Of a stretch of DNA of 35,344 bases, positions 33,549 to 35,344 are shown in pieces. Below the pieces are notes generated by a model that did not search any database, was not told the origin of the DNA, and saw only the letters and a program-made list of their open reading frames with translations. The DNA is from Oleispira sp963933055. Its GTDB lineage: Bacteria; Pseudomonadota; Gammaproteobacteria; Pseudomonadales; Oceanobacteraceae. Each line of letters opens with the position of its first letter. Position 1 is the first letter of the stretch. The translations under genes and the position numbers were made by a program. The stretch is from NCBI GenBank assembly GCA_963933055.1, contig CAWVSY010000040.1, forward strand, positions 1 through 35,344, in the 5' to 3' direction.

Positions 33549-34541
33549 ATGATAAAAAAACTTTTAACATCGCCACTAGGATGGCTGCTTGGTATTTTAT
33601 TAAGTATTAGCATTTGCACCGGCGCTTTATTTTTAGGCTCGGTCGATTGGCAAACTCTTATGCATACCGACATTGGTGCCAAAATATTATGGGATATTCG
33701 TATTCCAAGAGTTTTGTTAGCCTTTGTGATTGGCGCCAGCTTGTCGTTAGCAGGGGTGCTTATTCAGAGCAACGTACGCAATCCATTAGCCGATCCAAGT
33801 TTAATTGGTGTTTCTGCGGGAGCGGCACTTGGGGCAGCTTTAATGATTGTCGCCGCAGATCTGGTTGGCATTCAACTGCAATATTATATTCCTATTGCCG
33901 CTTTTATTGGCGGCATCGTCGCAACTATTACAGTATTAAAATTAGGGCGTAACGACCTTCCAGGAGGCATGGCATTATTAATTTTGGCGGGTATTGCTAT
34001 CAATGTTGTGGCGGCTTCTTTAATTGGTTTATTAAGCTATTTGGCGACTGACAGTGCATTGAGACACATTACTTTTTGGTCGTTAGGCAGCTTGGCTAGC
34101 GCCAACTATTTTTGGTTGATTTTGTGTTCTATTGCTTTGGGCATGGTATGTCTTTGGTTGCCTAAACAGCATCGCAAACTGGATGCTATTTTATTAGGAC
34201 AAGCGGAAGCAAATACCATGGGCGTTGATGTTAAGCGATTGCAAATGCAGAGTATCGTTTTTGTTGCTTTGTTAGCTTCACTGGCGGTATCTGCGTGTGG
34301 CATTATCGGTTTCATTGGCCTCGTCACCCCACATATTGGCCGCATGCTCGTGGGTGCGAGTCACCGTTATTTATTGCCATTATCTTTTTTTCTTGGTGGT
34401 AGCTTATTGGTTATTGCCGACAGTTTAGCGCGTACAATTATTGCACCAGCAGAACTACCGATTGGTATTGTGACGGCATTAATCGGAGCACCTGTTTTTA
34501 TCTGGTTGTTAATACGAGAAGGGAAGCGCTTACAATGGTAA
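33549..34541 (+). CDS. FecCD/BtuC-type ABC transporter permease (iron, heme or cobalamin)
   Basis: 330-residue inner-membrane permease with about ten membrane segments. FecCD hallmarks: DIRIPRVLLAFVIGASLSLAGVLIQ near the N-terminus, NPLADPSLIGVSAGAALGA, and the ATPase-coupling GLVTPHIGRMLVG with ADSLAR near the end. I take the ATG at 33549; no good ribosome-binding site is present there or at the TTG six bases earlier. It overlaps the ATPase gene by seven bases. No Fur box or cobalamin riboswitch is visible in the 49-base upstream gap, so the substrate is unresolved; resemblance of the partner ATPase points to heme. Confidence 0.9.
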   Translation: MIKKLLTSPLGWLLGILLSISICTGALFLGSVDWQTLMHTDIGAKILWDIRIPRVLLAFVIGASLSLAGVLIQSNVRNPLADPSLIGVSAGAALGAALMIVAADLVGIQLQYYIPIAAFIGGIVATITVLKLGRNDLPGGMALLILAGIAINVVAASLIGLLSYLATDSALRHITFWSLGSLASANYFWLILCSIALGMVCLWLPKQHRKLDAILLGQAEANTMGVDVKRLQMQSIVFVALLASLAVSACGIIGFIGLVTPHIGRMLVGASHRYLLPLSFFLGGSLLVIADSLARTIIAPAELPIGIVTALIGAPVFIWLLIREGKRLQW

Positions 34542-35308
34542 TGTCTTTGCACGGCCTTTGTCTTAATCGTAATGGCAAGCAGGTTTTAAATAATATTTCT
34601 GGAGAACTTTCCCCAGGAAAAATAATTGCCTTACTTGGTCCTAATGGTGCTGGCAAATCGACTTTAATTCAAGCAATGGCACGATTATTAGAATGCGAAG
34701 GTCGTATTGAAATAAAAGGGCAGACAATTGAAAATTTATCTTCTGAGCAACTTGCCCAGCATCTCGCCTATTTGCCCCAGCATAGCCAGCTGCAATTTCC
34801 TCTTGAAGTAGAAGAAGTGCTATCTCTCGCGACGTTGCCATTTGGCTTAACGCGGTTGCAGCAACGCCAACAAGTTAAAAAAGTAATTTCCGATTGGGGA
34901 ATAGAAGCCTTAGCGCACAAAGATTTTCGACAGCTCTCCGGCGGAGAGCAACAGCGTTGTCAGATAGCGCGTACCTATTTGCAACTTTCTAATATGGTGA
35001 CTGACGGCCAAGGTCATGGCATCTGGTTATTGGATGAGCCTGCAAGCAGCTTAGATTTAGAGCATCAGCAGCAATTAAAAAATATTTGTATACAGGCTGC
35101 AAAAGAAGGGCATTGTATCGTGATTGTATTACACGATCTGAACCAAGCCTTTAACTTGGCTGACGAAGTCTGGTTATTAGATAAAGGTCAGATATGTGCT
35201 CAAGGGAGCATGGCGGAAGTTATGACGGAAGAATTAATAAGCCGTGTATTTAAGGTGTCTGTAAGGCGTATCGAAGATAGCAGTGGCAGTGTTTTTCTTT
35301 TCAGTTAG
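34535..35308 (+). CDS. ABC transporter ATPase, HmuV/FecE type
   Basis: 257 residues. Walker A GPNGAGKST at 35-43, Q-loop LPQ at 80-82, signature LSGGEQQ at 134-140, Walker B IWLLDEP at 163-169 and switch histidine H200. The insert between signature and Walker B (TYLQLSNMVTDGQGHG) is typical of heme importers of the HmuV group, so heme is slightly favoured over siderophore or B12. It overlaps the permease gene by seven bases; an ATG at 34541 is an alternative start. No substrate-binding protein lies upstream; the window's last three bases are an ATG that could begin another gene. Confidence 0.9.
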   Translation: MVMSLHGLCLNRNGKQVLNNISGELSPGKIIALLGPNGAGKSTLIQAMARLLECEGRIEIKGQTIENLSSEQLAQHLAYLPQHSQLQFPLEVEEVLSLATLPFGLTRLQQRQQVKKVISDWGIEALAHKDFRQLSGGEQQRCQIARTYLQLSNMVTDGQGHGIWLLDEPASSLDLEHQQQLKNICIQAAKEGHCIVIVLHDLNQAFNLADEVWLLDKGQICAQGSMAEVMTEELISRVFKVSVRRIEDSSGSVFLFS

Positions 35309-35344
35309 TACGTCGTAAATAATGGGATTAACACAGAGTCGATG

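Overview
The window looks like chromosomal DNA of a marine gammaproteobacterium of the Oceanospirillales/Pseudomonadales type (Oleispira-, Thalassolituus- or Bermanella-like); this is inferred from protein resemblance and gene order, not from a search. Base composition is moderately AT-rich and even throughout. I see no integrases, transposases, CRISPR arrays, tRNAs or rRNAs. The right half keeps the Pseudomonas order dksA-gluQ-(cbrX)-cbrA-cbrB-[sRNA region]-pcnB-folK-panB-panC-panD-pgi.

Layout. 1-6115 (minus): a five-gene operon, ydbH-ynbE-ydbL-lemA-M48 peptidase, linking an inner-to-outer-membrane lipid bridge with a LemA/metalloprotease pair; the peptidase runs off the left edge. 6223-8608: divergent rpiA and ilvA. 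8658-9547: a small lipoprotein and an Smr-domain protein. 9870-11237: an NCS2 purine permease, convergent with yqaA, a 2H phosphoesterase and a DUF481 outer-membrane protein. 13111-13332: a headless coding remnant. 13352-15648: a MATE exporter, an Mpo1-like protein and a DUF805 protein. 15714-18598: a thiolase and a chemoreceptor. 18839-24799 (minus): pgi and the pantothenate/folate/poly(A) polymerase cluster. 24800-26043: a 1.24-kb gene-free region. 26044-32076 (minus): cbrB, cbrA, the small gene cbrX, gluQ and dksA. 32404-35308: sfsA, a Rieske protein and an iron/heme/cobalamin-type ABC permease and ATPase.

The most interesting part is the gap between cbrB and pcnB. On the minus strand it holds two good sigma-54 promoters (GG-N10-GC, both starting TGGCACG). 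Each has GGTAAC/GTTACC inverted repeats upstream, suited to binding the enhancer-binding protein CbrB. Each is followed by a stretch rich in AANAANAA motifs, several held in hairpin loops. This matches the position and logic of the Pseudomonas Crc/Hfq-sequestering RNAs CrcZ and CrcY/CrcX, but here two appear to lie in tandem in one intergenic region. The same motif overlaps the ribosome-binding region of cbrX, of the chemoreceptor and of the DUF805 gene. This suggests a feedback circuit: CbrAB drives the RNAs, the RNAs titrate Hfq/Crc, and Hfq/Crc controls cbrX-cbrA and other targets. None of this RNA biology is demonstrated here; it is read from motifs and synteny.
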